DNA of 64,000 nucleotides from assembly GCA_963761015.1 (NCBI GenBank), contig CAVXFL010000020.1:186001-250000 (forward strand), given 5' to 3'. A program made the translations under genes and the position numbers. Positions 45,146 to 53,101 of this stretch are shown piece by piece. Every line of letters begins with the position of its first letter. The stretch's first letter is position 1. This DNA is from CAVXFL01 sp963761015 (GTDB taxonomy: Bacteria; Pseudomonadota; Alphaproteobacteria; Acetobacterales; Acetobacteraceae). The notes under the pieces are model-generated. The model did not search any database. It was not told where the DNA came from and saw only the letters and a program-made list of their open reading frames with translations.

Positions 45146-46246
45146 TCACTTCAGGAAATGCCCGAACCGTTCGGCCTTGGTCGCGAGGTACTGGTCGTTG
45201 ACCCCGTTCGGCGCGATCACATGTCCCTCGCGCCCCGCCACCTCGATCCCGCAGGCGGCCAGCGCCGCCACCTTCGCCGGGTTGTTCGTCAGCAGCCGGA
45301 CGCTGGCGATCCCGAGCTGTTCCAGCATGGTCGCGGCGACGAGGAAATTGCGCTCGTCCACGCCCCAGCCGAGGGCGCGATTGGCGTCCAGCGTGTCGAG
45401 CCCGCGATCCTGGAGCACGTAGGCGCGCAACTTGTTGACCAAGCCGATGCCGCGGCCCTCCTGCGCCAGATAAACCAGCACCCCCGAACCCTCCGCGGCC
45501 ATGCGCCGGATCGCGCCGCGAAGCTGCGGGCCGCAATCGCAACGGAGGCTGCCGAGTAGGTCGCCGGTGAAGCACTCCGAGTGGACGCGCACGAGTGGGG
45601 CCGGATGCTGTTCCGGCCGGCCGATCAGAATGGCGAGGTGCTCGGCGCCGGAATCCGGGTCGCGAAACGCTATCACGCGGGCGTCCGCGGCGTCTTCTAG
45701 CGGCACCCGCGCTTCAGCCACGCGCGCGAGCGCCGCCGGCGCGCCGGGGTAGCTCAGGACATCCGCCGCCGCGACGGCAAGCACCCGCGGGTCCGCGGCG
45801 GGCGACCCCGCCTCGGCGCGCGCCGGCGCGACCAGCACCGCCGGCAGCAGGCGCGCCAGCTTGGCGAGTGCCAGCGCGGCCGGGGCGATGGCGGACGTCG
45901 GCGCCAGATGCTCCGGCGGGGCGAGCACGACCTGGTCCGCCGTGGGATCGGCGAGGCCGCGCAGCATGGCCGGATCGATCTCCGCCAGCGGCATGCGCAG
46001 GGCGATAGCCGCCGCGCCCTGCTCCACGGGCCGGCGCAACAGCGAGGCCGCCCGGGTCGGGGCCAGCAGCATGATCGCCTCGCCGGCCGCGAGCGCGGCC
46101 ATTTCGGCAAGCCCCCGCGCCACCGCGGTTTCGGCGGCCAGGACCACAACCGGCTCCTCCGCCTTCAGCAGCACGGGCACGCCGCGGCGCAACTCCGCGA
46201 TGGCGCGATGAACGGCGCGCAGCGCGAGCGCCGACGCATCGGGCAT
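45146..46246 (-). CDS. ribA: GTP cyclohydrolase II with degenerate RibB-like N-terminal domain
   Basis: First enzyme of riboflavin synthesis. From ATG 46246 (GGAG seven bases upstream; ATG 46321 also possible) the protein has 366 residues. The C-terminal 200 are a full GTP cyclohydrolase II: LVRVHSECFTGDLLGSLRCD with the zinc cysteines, YLAQEGRGIGLVNKLRAYVL and LGIASVRLLTNNPAKVAAL. The first 165 residues begin AVHRAIAELRRGVPVLLKAE, placed like RibB, but the DDEDREN acidic motif needed for DHBP synthase is gone. DHBP synthase must therefore come from elsewhere. No FMN riboswitch is visible upstream. Confidence 0.92.
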   Translation of the reverse strand: MPDASALALRAVHRAIAELRRGVPVLLKAEEPVVVLAAETAVARGLAEMAALAAGEAIMLLAPTRAASLLRRPVEQGAAAIALRMPLAEIDPAMLRGLADPTADQVVLAPPEHLAPTSAIAPAALALAKLARLLPAVLVAPARAEAGSPAADPRVLAVAAADVLSYPGAPAALARVAEARVPLEDAADARVIAFRDPDSGAEHLAILIGRPEQHPAPLVRVHSECFTGDLLGSLRCDCGPQLRGAIRRMAAEGSGVLVYLAQEGRGIGLVNKLRAYVLQDRGLDTLDANRALGWGVDERNFLVAATMLEQLGIASVRLLTNNPAKVAALAACGIEVAGREGHVIAPNGVNDQYLATKAERFGHFLK

Positions 46247-46652
46247 GGCGCGCTCCGGGGCGCGAGCGTTCGCGTCGGCGAAAGCCGGAGCACAGGCCAG
46301 GCGGGACTTGATCGGCGTCATGCGGGCATCGGGCGGGTCAGCGCGGTTCGGGACCATTCGGCGAGGGCCGGTGTCGTTCTACTGCTTCTCCAGGCCTGGC
46401 GCGCGCCAACAATCATCCCAACCGCGCAGAGCCGAGCGGCGAATATATTGCGGCTCGGCCCTTGAACGCGACCTCACTCTCACGAAAAAGTGTGCAAAAG
46501 CTGCGGCGCCATGGCAGATTGGCCGGCCGGTCGGCTGCGTTTGGGCTACGATCGATGCCGAACACCAAAATTTGCGTGGCCTCGGACGATCGTGAAGCAC
46601 TCGGGTGCGGGCAATCCTGGCTCGCATTCCCGGATCGAAGGGGGTTTTGCCG
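46247..46652. other. Divergent intergenic region between ribA and the response regulator
   Basis: About 400 bases with no convincing gene. A hairpin GCCGAGC (46431-46437) / GCTCGGC (46453-46459) flanks an AT-rich loop GAATATATT; it could be an operator or a terminator-like structure without a T tract. The region around 46480-46500 is A-rich (ACGAAAAAGTG). Promoters for both genes must lie here; none is strong enough to mark. Confidence 0.4.
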
Positions 46653-47366
46653 ATGCCGGGTGAACGGCCCATCTTGATCGTGGACGACGACCAGGCGCTG
46701 CGCACCACGCTGGCCGAACAACTGGCGGTCGATGGGGAGTTCGCCGCCATGGGGGCGGCCACCGCGGCCGAGGCGGACGGCAAGATCATGTCCGGGGAGA
46801 ATCGCTTCGACGCGGTGATCCTGGACGTGGGGCTACCGGACGGCGACGGGCGCGACCTTTGCGTGAAGCTGCGCCGCGCCGGCATCAAGGTGCCGATCAT
46901 CATGCTCACCGGCTCGGACGACGAGGCCGATGTCGTGCGCGGCCTGGAATCCGGCGCCAACGACTACATCGCCAAGCCGTTTCGCCTGGCCGAGCTGTTG
47001 GCGCGGCTGCGCGCGCAGTTGCGCATCTTCGAGAACAGCGAGGACGCGGTGTTCACCATCGGGCCGTACACGTTCCGCCCCGCCGCCAAGCTGCTGCAGG
47101 AGCCGGTGAAGAACCGGCGCATCCGCCTGACCGAAAAGGAGGCGGCGATCCTGAAATTCCTGTATCGCGCCGGCACCCGCCCGGTCGCGCGCCAGGTGCT
47201 GCTGAACGAGGTGTGGGGCTACAACGCCGCGGTGACGACGCACACGCTGGAGACGCACATCTACCGGCTGCGCCAGAAGATCGAGCCCGACCCGTCCAAC
47301 GCCCGCCTGCTGGTGACGGAAGGCGGCGGCTACCGGCTGGACCCGAACGGCGCGGCGGCCTCCTGA
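46653..47366 (+). CDS. OmpR-family response regulator
   Basis: 237-residue DNA-binding response regulator. The receiver domain opens RPILIVDDDQALRTTLAEQL with acidic pair D11/D12, the phospho-acceptor is D58 in DAVILDVGLPDGDG, and the conserved Lys is in NDYIAKPFRLAELL. The winged helix (about residues 135-232) contains IRLTEKEAAILKFLYRAGTR and THTLETHIYRLRQKIEPDPS, the recognition helix. No histidine kinase is adjacent, so it is an orphan here. ATG 46653 is chosen because it places the receiver at the N-terminus. It could regulate ribA across the divergent region or the downstream unknown gene. Confidence 0.92.
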   Translation: MPGERPILIVDDDQALRTTLAEQLAVDGEFAAMGAATAAEADGKIMSGENRFDAVILDVGLPDGDGRDLCVKLRRAGIKVPIIMLTGSDDEADVVRGLESGANDYIAKPFRLAELLARLRAQLRIFENSEDAVFTIGPYTFRPAAKLLQEPVKNRRIRLTEKEAAILKFLYRAGTRPVARQVLLNEVWGYNAAVTTHTLETHIYRLRQKIEPDPSNARLLVTEGGGYRLDPNGAAAS

Positions 47367-47523
47367 TGTGCGTGCGACCGCCTGAACCGCGTCAGCGACG
47401 GCCAAACCCTAACCCCGGGTGAAATATTCGCTTCGGATTCCGCGTCCGCGACCGGACCGACCCGTATGAGTCATGTCGGGCGCAACCCGCTCGGTCCCGA
47501 CGGTCGATCGCTCCGAGGTGGAC

Positions 47524-47904
47524 ATGAACTGGTTCGATCAGCTGAAGCAGGCGCTTCCCGGATATTACCGGCCGTCCGGGCCGCCCGATGTCGTCGGCTA
47601 TCTCCGCGGCAGCGTCAGTCCGGACGTGTGGCGCCAGATGGAGAAGAACCAGAACCGGCATCAGATGATCGTGCTGGGGAACACCCAGCCGACGCAGAAG
47701 GAATGGGACGCCGCTGGGGTGGGGCAGCGCGGCGCGACCCAGGCGGTCCGGCTCAGCAGCCTTACCGGCTTCATCGTCCTGTATGGCGGATTCATGCTGC
47801 GGCCTTGGGGAGCCATCCATACCGCCAGCCCGGACGCGCTGACCATCGGCTTCCCGGGCAGCCTTCAGTCGTGGAAACGCAACTACAAGGCGCCGGCGCC
47901 ATAG
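47524..47904 (+). CDS. Hypothetical protein
   Basis: 126 residues from ATG 47524 (CGAGGTGGAC upstream); an in-frame start at 47473 is less likely. It begins MNWFDQLKQALPGYYRPSGP, has a polar, Gln/Asn-rich middle (MEKNQNRHQMIVLGNTQPTQ) and a hydrophobic stretch TGFIVLYGGFMLRPWG that could be one membrane helix. Codon use is like its neighbours. No family recognised. It follows the response regulator on the same strand by about 160 bases. Confidence 0.6.
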   Translation: MNWFDQLKQALPGYYRPSGPPDVVGYLRGSVSPDVWRQMEKNQNRHQMIVLGNTQPTQKEWDAAGVGQRGATQAVRLSSLTGFIVLYGGFMLRPWGAIHTASPDALTIGFPGSLQSWKRNYKAPAP

Positions 47905-47990
47905 TGGGCTAGGATTTCCGCCAGGCCCTGATCGCCTGGCGCGGCTTCGAGTAAGCTACGGGGCGGACCGTCCGTCGTGGAGACCCGCCC

Positions 47991-48986
47991 ATGCGCATCG
48001 TCGCCCTGGAAGAGCACATCATGTTGCCGGAGATGGTCGGCCGCATCGCCCCCGGGGTGATCGCCGAGCGCGGCTTTCCGCCAGCCGAGGTGCCCTGGGG
48101 ACAAGCCAGCAAGCTGGGCCCGCTGAAGGAGATCGGCGAGCCGCGCCTGGCCGACATGGACGCGGCCGGCATCGCCGTGCAGGTGCTCTCGGTCTCCGGC
48201 CCCGGCGCCGAACTGCTCGCCGACGAGGCGGGCATCGCGCTCGCCCGCGACTACAACGATTGGCTCGCCCAGGCGGTGGCCGAGCGGCCGCACCGCTACC
48301 GCGCGTTCGCGCATCTGCCGATGCTGACGCCCGGCGCGGCGGCGAGCGAACTGGAGCGCGCGGTGACCGAACTCGGCTTCGCCGGGGCGCTGATCAACGG
48401 CACCACGGACGGGCGCTTCCTCGACCATCCGGAGTTCGATCCAATCCTCGCGAAGGCGGAAGAACTGGATGTTCCGATCTACATCCATCCGGGCCTGCCG
48501 CCGGCGCCGGTGCGCGCCGCCTATTACGAGGATCTGCCTGGCCAACTCGGCTTCATTCTGTCGATCGCGGGCTGGGGCTGGCACGTGGAGACCGCGCTTC
48601 ACGTGCTGCGGCTGGTGCTGTCGGGGGCGCTCGAGCGGCATCCGCGGCTGAAGCTCGTGATCGGCCATATGGGCGAGGCGCTGCCGTTCATGCTCGCCCG
48701 TTGCGAGCAGACGCTCGGGGCCGAAGCGCCGAAATTCCTGCGGCGCTCGATCACGGAAACAATTCTCGACCAAGTCTGGATCACCACGAGCGGCTTTTTC
48801 AGCCTGCCGCCGTTCATGGCGGCGCTGATGACCTTCGGCGCGGATCGAATTCTGTTTTCCGTCGATTATCCCTATGCGTCCAACCGCGAGGCGCGCGCGT
48901 TTCTCGACCAGTTGCCGGTCTCGCCCGCGGATCGGGAAAAGATCGCGCATCGCAACGCCGACGCGTTGCTGAAGCTGCGGGGCTGA
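47991..48986 (+). CDS. Amidohydrolase-2 family protein (aromatic-acid decarboxylase-like)
   Basis: 331-residue metal enzyme of the amidohydrolase superfamily, the ACMSD/gamma-resorcylate/2,3-dihydroxybenzoate decarboxylase branch. It starts MRIVALEEHIMLPEM, with the Glu-X-His that replaces His-X-His in this branch; IYIHPGLPPAP has the next His, VIGHMGEALPFMLARCEQ the third, and ILFSVDYPYASNREARAFL the final Asp. Likely a non-oxidative decarboxylase or hydratase acting on an aromatic or related acid. It begins the group that continues with NIPSNAP, propeller and LLM genes; these suggest degradation of one compound. Substrate unknown. Confidence 0.9.
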   Translation: MRIVALEEHIMLPEMVGRIAPGVIAERGFPPAEVPWGQASKLGPLKEIGEPRLADMDAAGIAVQVLSVSGPGAELLADEAGIALARDYNDWLAQAVAERPHRYRAFAHLPMLTPGAAASELERAVTELGFAGALINGTTDGRFLDHPEFDPILAKAEELDVPIYIHPGLPPAPVRAAYYEDLPGQLGFILSIAGWGWHVETALHVLRLVLSGALERHPRLKLVIGHMGEALPFMLARCEQTLGAEAPKFLRRSITETILDQVWITTSGFFSLPPFMAALMTFGADRILFSVDYPYASNREARAFLDQLPVSPADREKIAHRNADALLKLRG

Positions 48987-49119
48987 GCGGGCGCGGGACA
49001 CCCGCCCGGCGCCGCGCCATGCTTGCCGCCATGAGCATAGCTCGGCGCAAGCCGACTGATTGACCGGGCGGCGGCGAGCGGCCACGCTTCTTCCCCTCGT
49101 TCGAGGGAGGAGAAGGCCG

Positions 49120-49740
49120 ATGATCGTCGAAATGCGCACCTATACCCTGAAGCCCCGCAGCGTGCCGGAGTTCGAGAAGCGTTTCGGGGCGGCGTTGCCG
49201 GGGCGCGCCGAACTCTCGCCGCTCGCCGGCTTCTGGCACACCGAGGTCGGCACCCTGAACCAGGTGATCCATGTCTGGCCGTACGCCGACCTGAACGAGC
49301 GCGCGCGCATCCGGGCCGACGCGGTGGCGCGCGGCATCTGGCCGCCGAAGACGGCGGAATTCGTCATCGACATGCAGAGCGAGATCTTCATCCCGGCGCC
49401 GTTCTCGCCGCCGCTCGAACCGCGCGAACTCGGCGGGCTTTACGAAATCCGCAGCTACACGTTGGCGGCCGGCGAGGTCCCGAAGATGATCGAGCGCTGG
49501 AAGCCGCGGATCGAGGCGCGGACGAAGCTCTCGCCGCTGGTCGGTGCCTGGTATTCGGATATCGGCGTGCTGAACAAATGGGTGCACGTCTGGGCCTACA
49601 AGGATGCCGGCGACCGCCAGCGCATCCGCGCCGAGGCTATCGCGCAAGGCGTGTGGCCGCCGTCGGGTCCGCCGGAGGTTGCGCTACTGAAGCAGGAAAG
49701 CATCCTGGTGCTGCCCGCCGCCTTTTCGCCGTTACGTTGA
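49120..49740 (+). CDS. Double NIPSNAP-domain protein
   Basis: 206 residues; ATG 49120 after GGGAGGAGAAGG. The sequence is two tandem copies of the NIPSNAP ferredoxin-like domain: copy 1 from MIVEMRTYTLKPRSVPEFEK to HVWPYADLNERARIRAD, copy 2 from YEIRSYTLAAGEVPKMIERW to HVWAYKDAGDRQRIRAE. The repeated (H)VW-Y and GVWPP/GIWPP segments show the internal duplication. Dimeric alpha/beta-barrel folds of this kind act as small monooxygenases or accessory factors. Position after the amidohydrolase suggests a catabolic role. Function unproven. Confidence 0.9.
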   Translation: MIVEMRTYTLKPRSVPEFEKRFGAALPGRAELSPLAGFWHTEVGTLNQVIHVWPYADLNERARIRADAVARGIWPPKTAEFVIDMQSEIFIPAPFSPPLEPRELGGLYEIRSYTLAAGEVPKMIERWKPRIEARTKLSPLVGAWYSDIGVLNKWVHVWAYKDAGDRQRIRAEAIAQGVWPPSGPPEVALLKQESILVLPAAFSPLR

Positions 49741-49814
49741 TCGCGTTCCACCGACAGGGTGCCTTGCGGCGCCTCCGATGGCGCCGCCCCTTTCGGGTGA
49801 AACCACAGGAGGGA

Positions 49815-50801
49815 ATGTTGAGAGATCGAACGAGGCCGCTGACTGCGTCCATAACGTGCTTGGCATTGGCAACGTGCGGCTTTGCGCTGGCCTTGGGCCC
49901 GGCGGCGCTGGCCAAGGAACGGACCGAGGTGACGTTTCCCGGCCAGCGCGCCTATCCCGAAAGCATCACCGCCACTTCGGACGGCGCCTTGATCGCCGGC
50001 AGCCTGGCGCAGGGCGGGGTGTTCCGGGTGGCCCCGGGGAAGACCAAGGCGAAGCGCTGGATCAAGCCCGGCGAGAACGATTCCATGTCCACGCTCGGGG
50101 TGCTGGCGGACGAGCGCTCGGGCACGCTGTGGGTGTGCTCCAGCAACCTTTCCGCGTTCGGCGTGCAGCCGCCGGGCGGGGCCAAGCCGGTGGCACTGAA
50201 GAGCTTCGACCTGAAGACCGGCGCGCCGAAGGGCAGCTACCCGCTCCCCGGCGAAAAAACCCTCTGCAACGACATGGCCGTGGCGGCGGACGGCTCCGTC
50301 TATGTCACCGATTCGTTCCAGCCGCACGTGCTGGTGCTGCGGCCCGGTACCGTGGCGCTGCAGGTCTGGGCCAAGGACCCGGGCTTCGGCGGCGAGGGCG
50401 CCAACCTGGACGGCATCGCGATCGGCTCGGACGGTAACGTCTATGTCAACACGTTCAGTTCCGGGAAGCTGTTCCGCATCGACATGGGCCAGGACGGCAA
50501 GGCGGGCAAAATCACGCAGCTGAAGCCTTCGCAGCCGATCGACCATCCCGACGGCATGCGATCCTACGAGAAGAACAAGCTGCTGATGGTGGAAGGCGCC
50601 GGCCGGTTCGACGTGATCGGCCTCGACGGCGACAATGCGAAGATCGATGTCGTGAAGAACGGCTATCACGGCCCGGTGTCGGTGGTTCAGGTAGGTAACA
50701 CCGCCTGGGTGCTGGAAGCGCAACTCGACACGCTGTTCAACCCGAAGAAGGCTGGCAAGCCGCATCCGTTCCACGCCTACGCGGTGAAGCTGCCGCAATA
50801 G
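49815..50801 (+). CDS. Exported beta-propeller protein, SMP-30/gluconolactonase-like
   Basis: 328 residues with an N-terminal signal peptide (ASITCLALATCGFALALGPA, cleavage near ALAKE). ATG 49815 follows AGGAGGGA. The rest is repeated propeller blades: RAYPESITATSDGALIAGSL, NDMAVAADGSVYVTDSFQPH, DGIAIGSDGNVYVNTFSSGK and DHPDGMRSYEKNKLLMVEGA. The N-D and D-G positions match metal-binding lactonases of the SMP-30/gluconolactonase group, so a periplasmic lactone hydrolase is likely, though sensor roles are possible. It lies within the amidohydrolase-NIPSNAP group; a strong hairpin follows its stop. Confidence 0.85.
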   Translation: MLRDRTRPLTASITCLALATCGFALALGPAALAKERTEVTFPGQRAYPESITATSDGALIAGSLAQGGVFRVAPGKTKAKRWIKPGENDSMSTLGVLADERSGTLWVCSSNLSAFGVQPPGGAKPVALKSFDLKTGAPKGSYPLPGEKTLCNDMAVAADGSVYVTDSFQPHVLVLRPGTVALQVWAKDPGFGGEGANLDGIAIGSDGNVYVNTFSSGKLFRIDMGQDGKAGKITQLKPSQPIDHPDGMRSYEKNKLLMVEGAGRFDVIGLDGDNAKIDVVKNGYHGPVSVVQVGNTAWVLEAQLDTLFNPKKAGKPHPFHAYAVKLPQ

Positions 50802-50848
50802 CCGGGACTCCGCCGCGCGCGTGCGCTTTTACACGTTTCCGTGACTGC

Positions 50849-50872
50849 CGGGCGGCGCGCGAGCGCCGCCCG
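50849..50872. terminator. GC-rich hairpin after the beta-propeller gene
   Basis: CGGGCGGCGC and GCGCCGCCCG form a perfect 10-bp stem around GCGA, 48 bases past the stop. There is no T tract, so it is either a terminator of the GC-only kind or an attenuator before the LLM gene, whose ATG is 51 bases downstream. Confidence 0.55.
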
Positions 50873-50922
50873 TGCAAATCCGCTAGCTTTTGGTGGCACC
50901 AAAAAAGGCCAGGGAGCCGTCC

Positions 50923-52173
50923 ATGAAATTCCTGTTCTTCGTCCTGCCGACCGTTCCGGGCACGCTCGAGGATCGCGAGCGGCTGCGTCCGATCGGGCGC
51001 AATAACGATCGCTATCAGCAGATGCTCGGCGAGTTGCGCGAACTCGCGGTCATGGCCGACGATGCCGGCTTCGACTGCTTCGCGACCACCGAGCATCACT
51101 TCCATTCGGAAGGCTACGAAACCTCGGTGGCGCCGTTGCTGCTGTACGCGGACCTCGCCGCGCGCACCAAGCGGATCAAGTTCTCGCCGCTCGGCCTCGT
51201 GCTGCCGTCATGGGACCCGATCCGCGCCGCCGAAGAACTGGCCGTGCTCGATCACCTGACCAAGGGCCGCATCTATGCCGGCTTCGCGCGCGGCTATCAG
51301 GACCGCTGGGTGAACGTGCTCGGCCAGCAGTACCATGTGACCGGGGCGCCGATGGACGGCTCCTCGATCGACAATCACAACCGCAAGGTCTACGAGGAGA
51401 CGCTGAAGGTCATCAAGAAAGCCTGGACCGAGGAATCCTTCGAGTACAACGGCGAGTATTACAAGGTGCCGTATCCGTACGAGGAAGGCATCCGGCGCTG
51501 GCCGGTCGCCGAATGGACGCGCAAATACGGCGCGCCGGGCGAAATCGACGAGCAGGGCGTCATCCGCAAGATCTGCGTCGTGCCGAAGCCGTATCAGCAA
51601 CCGCACCCGCCGCTGTTCCAGCCGTTCTCGGTGAGCGAGAACACCATCCGTTATACCGCGTCCTCCGGTATCGTGCCCTGGATTCTGGTTTCGCATCCGC
51701 CGGAGTTCCAGCGCCTCTGCCGCGTGTATCAGGATGTCGCGATCAACGCCGGCAAGAACCTGAAGCTGGGCGAGACGGTGGGCGCGTTCCGCTCCGTTCA
51801 CTTCGGCAACACCGAGGCCGAGGCGGTGGAGCTGTTGCGCAAGACCAACTATGCCGGATTCCGAATCTATTTCGGCGGCTTCGGGTTCTGGGAGGCGTTC
51901 CGCACGCCGGAGGATGCCGAGAAATATCCGCTAAACCCGTACACGATGCTACCGCCTTCGGAATGGACCGTCGAGCGCATGCGCAAGGTGAAATACGCGC
52001 TCGCCGGTACGGTCGATCAGGTAAAGCGTGAGATCGAGGAACTGCACAAGATCGGCGGCGACGGCGAACTGGAGTGGTTCGGCTGGTTCTTCGACCAGGG
52101 CTTCATGTCGCTCGACGAATCGAAGCGCCAGCTGGAACTGTTTGCCCGCCACATCATTCCGGCGTTCCACTGA
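50923..52173 (+). CDS. LLM class flavin-dependent oxidoreductase
   Basis: 416-residue bacterial-luciferase-like TIM barrel. MKFLFFVLPTVPGTLEDRER opens the fold; FDCFATTEHHFHSEGYETSV carries the EHH motif of the monooxygenase-type group, RTKRIKFSPLGLVLPSWDPI and GRIYAGFARGYQDRWVNVLG are the following strands. It needs reduced FMN from a separate reductase, which is not encoded nearby. With the amidohydrolase, NIPSNAP and propeller proteins it suggests oxidation of a xenobiotic or a ring substrate. ATG 50923. A strong hairpin and repeat copy 2 follow its stop. Confidence 0.92.
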   Translation: MKFLFFVLPTVPGTLEDRERLRPIGRNNDRYQQMLGELRELAVMADDAGFDCFATTEHHFHSEGYETSVAPLLLYADLAARTKRIKFSPLGLVLPSWDPIRAAEELAVLDHLTKGRIYAGFARGYQDRWVNVLGQQYHVTGAPMDGSSIDNHNRKVYEETLKVIKKAWTEESFEYNGEYYKVPYPYEEGIRRWPVAEWTRKYGAPGEIDEQGVIRKICVVPKPYQQPHPPLFQPFSVSENTIRYTASSGIVPWILVSHPPEFQRLCRVYQDVAINAGKNLKLGETVGAFRSVHFGNTEAEAVELLRKTNYAGFRIYFGGFGFWEAFRTPEDAEKYPLNPYTMLPPSEWTVERMRKVKYALAGTVDQVKREIEELHKIGGDGELEWFGWFFDQGFMSLDESKRQLELFARHIIPAFH

Positions 52174-52185
52174 TCCGCGATATCC

Positions 52186-52263
52186 GCCGAGATGCCCGGG
52201 CAAAACCCGGGCATCTCGGCGCGGCACGGGCGCGAGATCGCCGGGTCAACGCCCGGCAATGAC
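52186..52263. repeat. Palindromic intergenic repeat, copy 2, with 15-bp perfect hairpin
   Basis: GCCGAGATGCCCGGG (52186-52200) and its exact complement (52206-52220) flank CAAAA, a 15-bp stem 13 bases after the LLM stop that can also terminate transcription. A second hairpin GCCGGG/CCCGGC (52240-52257) and the terminal ATGAC (52259-52263) follow. Read on the minus strand the element begins GTCATTGCCGGGC, TTGACCCGGC, matching copy 1 at 35561-35627 with a few changes. Confidence 0.8.
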
Positions 52264-52298
52264 GACGGAAAAAGTCTCCGGCCTGCGATGAACGCGCT

Positions 52299-52619
52299 CT
52301 ATTCTTTCGCGGGTGGCGTCTCGCCGGACTCGGCCGGCGGCATTTGCGATTTGTAAATGGCCGCCATGAGCTGGTGCAGCGGCACGGCAATGCGCGGATC
52401 GGCCTTAATCGCCGCGCTGGCATCCAGATAGTCGCTCAGCGCGGTGAGGGCGCGCAGAATTGAAACCATTCCGGGCGGCAGCTGCGACGCGGTGGGCTTA
52501 CCTCCGGTCAGCTCCGCCCCGGCGCTGCGGAGTTCGGCGATCAGCTTGCCCCACGCCGCGCGGGGAGGTTGATCGCCGGCCGCGAGTATCGCGCTCCATG
52601 ACACATCCGAATCGGCCAC
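52299..52619 (-). CDS. Hypothetical protein
   Basis: 106 residues, mostly helical by composition: SWSAILAAGDQPPRAAWGKL, IAELRSAGAELTGGKPTASQ, VSILRALTALSDYLDASAAI and VPLHQLMAAIYKSQMPP. No signal peptide, cysteines or known motif. ATG 52619. It ends with a charged Glu/Pro/Lys tail. Lies between repeat copy 2 and the HU gene, same strand as HU. Function unknown. Confidence 0.65.
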   Translation of the reverse strand: MADSDVSWSAILAAGDQPPRAAWGKLIAELRSAGAELTGGKPTASQLPPGMVSILRALTALSDYLDASAAIKADPRIAVPLHQLMAAIYKSQMPPAESGETPPAKE

Positions 52620-52682
52620 TTGCTGGTCCCGACCTGTTTTCGCCGCCCCCCCGGCTCGCCCGCCGCCGAGCGGGCTCGCGGA

Positions 52683-52952
52683 TCAGACCGCGCGCTTCAG
52701 CGTCGGCGACGCCTTGAAGCGCACCGTCTTGCCGGCCTTCACCCTGATCTCCTCGCCGGTGCGCGGGTTAAGTCCCTTCCGGGCCTTGGTCTTGCGCACG
52801 ATGAAGGTGCCGAAGCTCGGCAGAGTAAACCGCCCGTTCTTTTTCAGCTCCTTCACAATAGCGGCCATCAGGTCGGTCGCCGCGCGATTGGCGGCCATCC
52901 CGGTCAGTCCGGCCGAATCCTGAATGACTTCGGCCAGGAACGCTTTCGACAT
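52683..52952 (-). CDS. hup: HU family DNA-binding protein
   Basis: Histone-like nucleoid protein, 89 residues from ATG 52952 (a GTG at 52958 is also possible). MSKAFLAEVIQDSAGLTGMA, then DLMAAIVKELKKNGRFTLPS and FGTFIVRKTKARKGLNPRTG form the dimerisation helices and the DNA-binding arm with its conserved GLNPRTGE and Pro. The C-terminal RFKASPTLKRAV is typical. It binds and bends DNA as a dimer. Upstream lies a good promoter with an inverted repeat (53049-53082). Confidence 0.93.
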   Translation of the reverse strand: MSKAFLAEVIQDSAGLTGMAANRAATDLMAAIVKELKKNGRFTLPSFGTFIVRKTKARKGLNPRTGEEIRVKAGKTVRFKASPTLKRAV

Positions 52953-53048
52953 GTACACCTCGGTTTGTTGTCATTGCCCCCAGGACAGCAGGCGACCGCG
53001 GGACCAGACCGATGCCACGGGAATCGACCCCTGTCGCAAGTCGCGATC

Positions 53049-53082
53049 CTTATAGGATTGCACTGGCAGTTTTGCCAATGCA
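53049..53082 (-). promoter_or_regulatory. Promoter of the HU gene with an overlapping dyad
   Basis: On the minus strand TTGGCA (53078-53073) and TATAAG (53054-53049) are separated by 18 bases, a good sigma-70 pair in an otherwise GC-rich region. The inverted repeat TGCA-TTGGCA-AAAC-TGCCA-GTGCA (53059-53082, one mismatch per arm) covers the -35 box and spacer, the right place for an operator or HU/IHF autoregulation. Confidence 0.6.
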
Positions 53083-53101
53083 CAAAATATCTCCCTGCGC
53101 G

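Noticed and set aside
46431..46459. The hairpin in the ribA/response-regulator gap as an FMN riboswitch.
   Set aside because: It is a simple 7-bp stem with an AT-rich loop and lacks the conserved multi-helix FMN core; it is also far from the ribA start.
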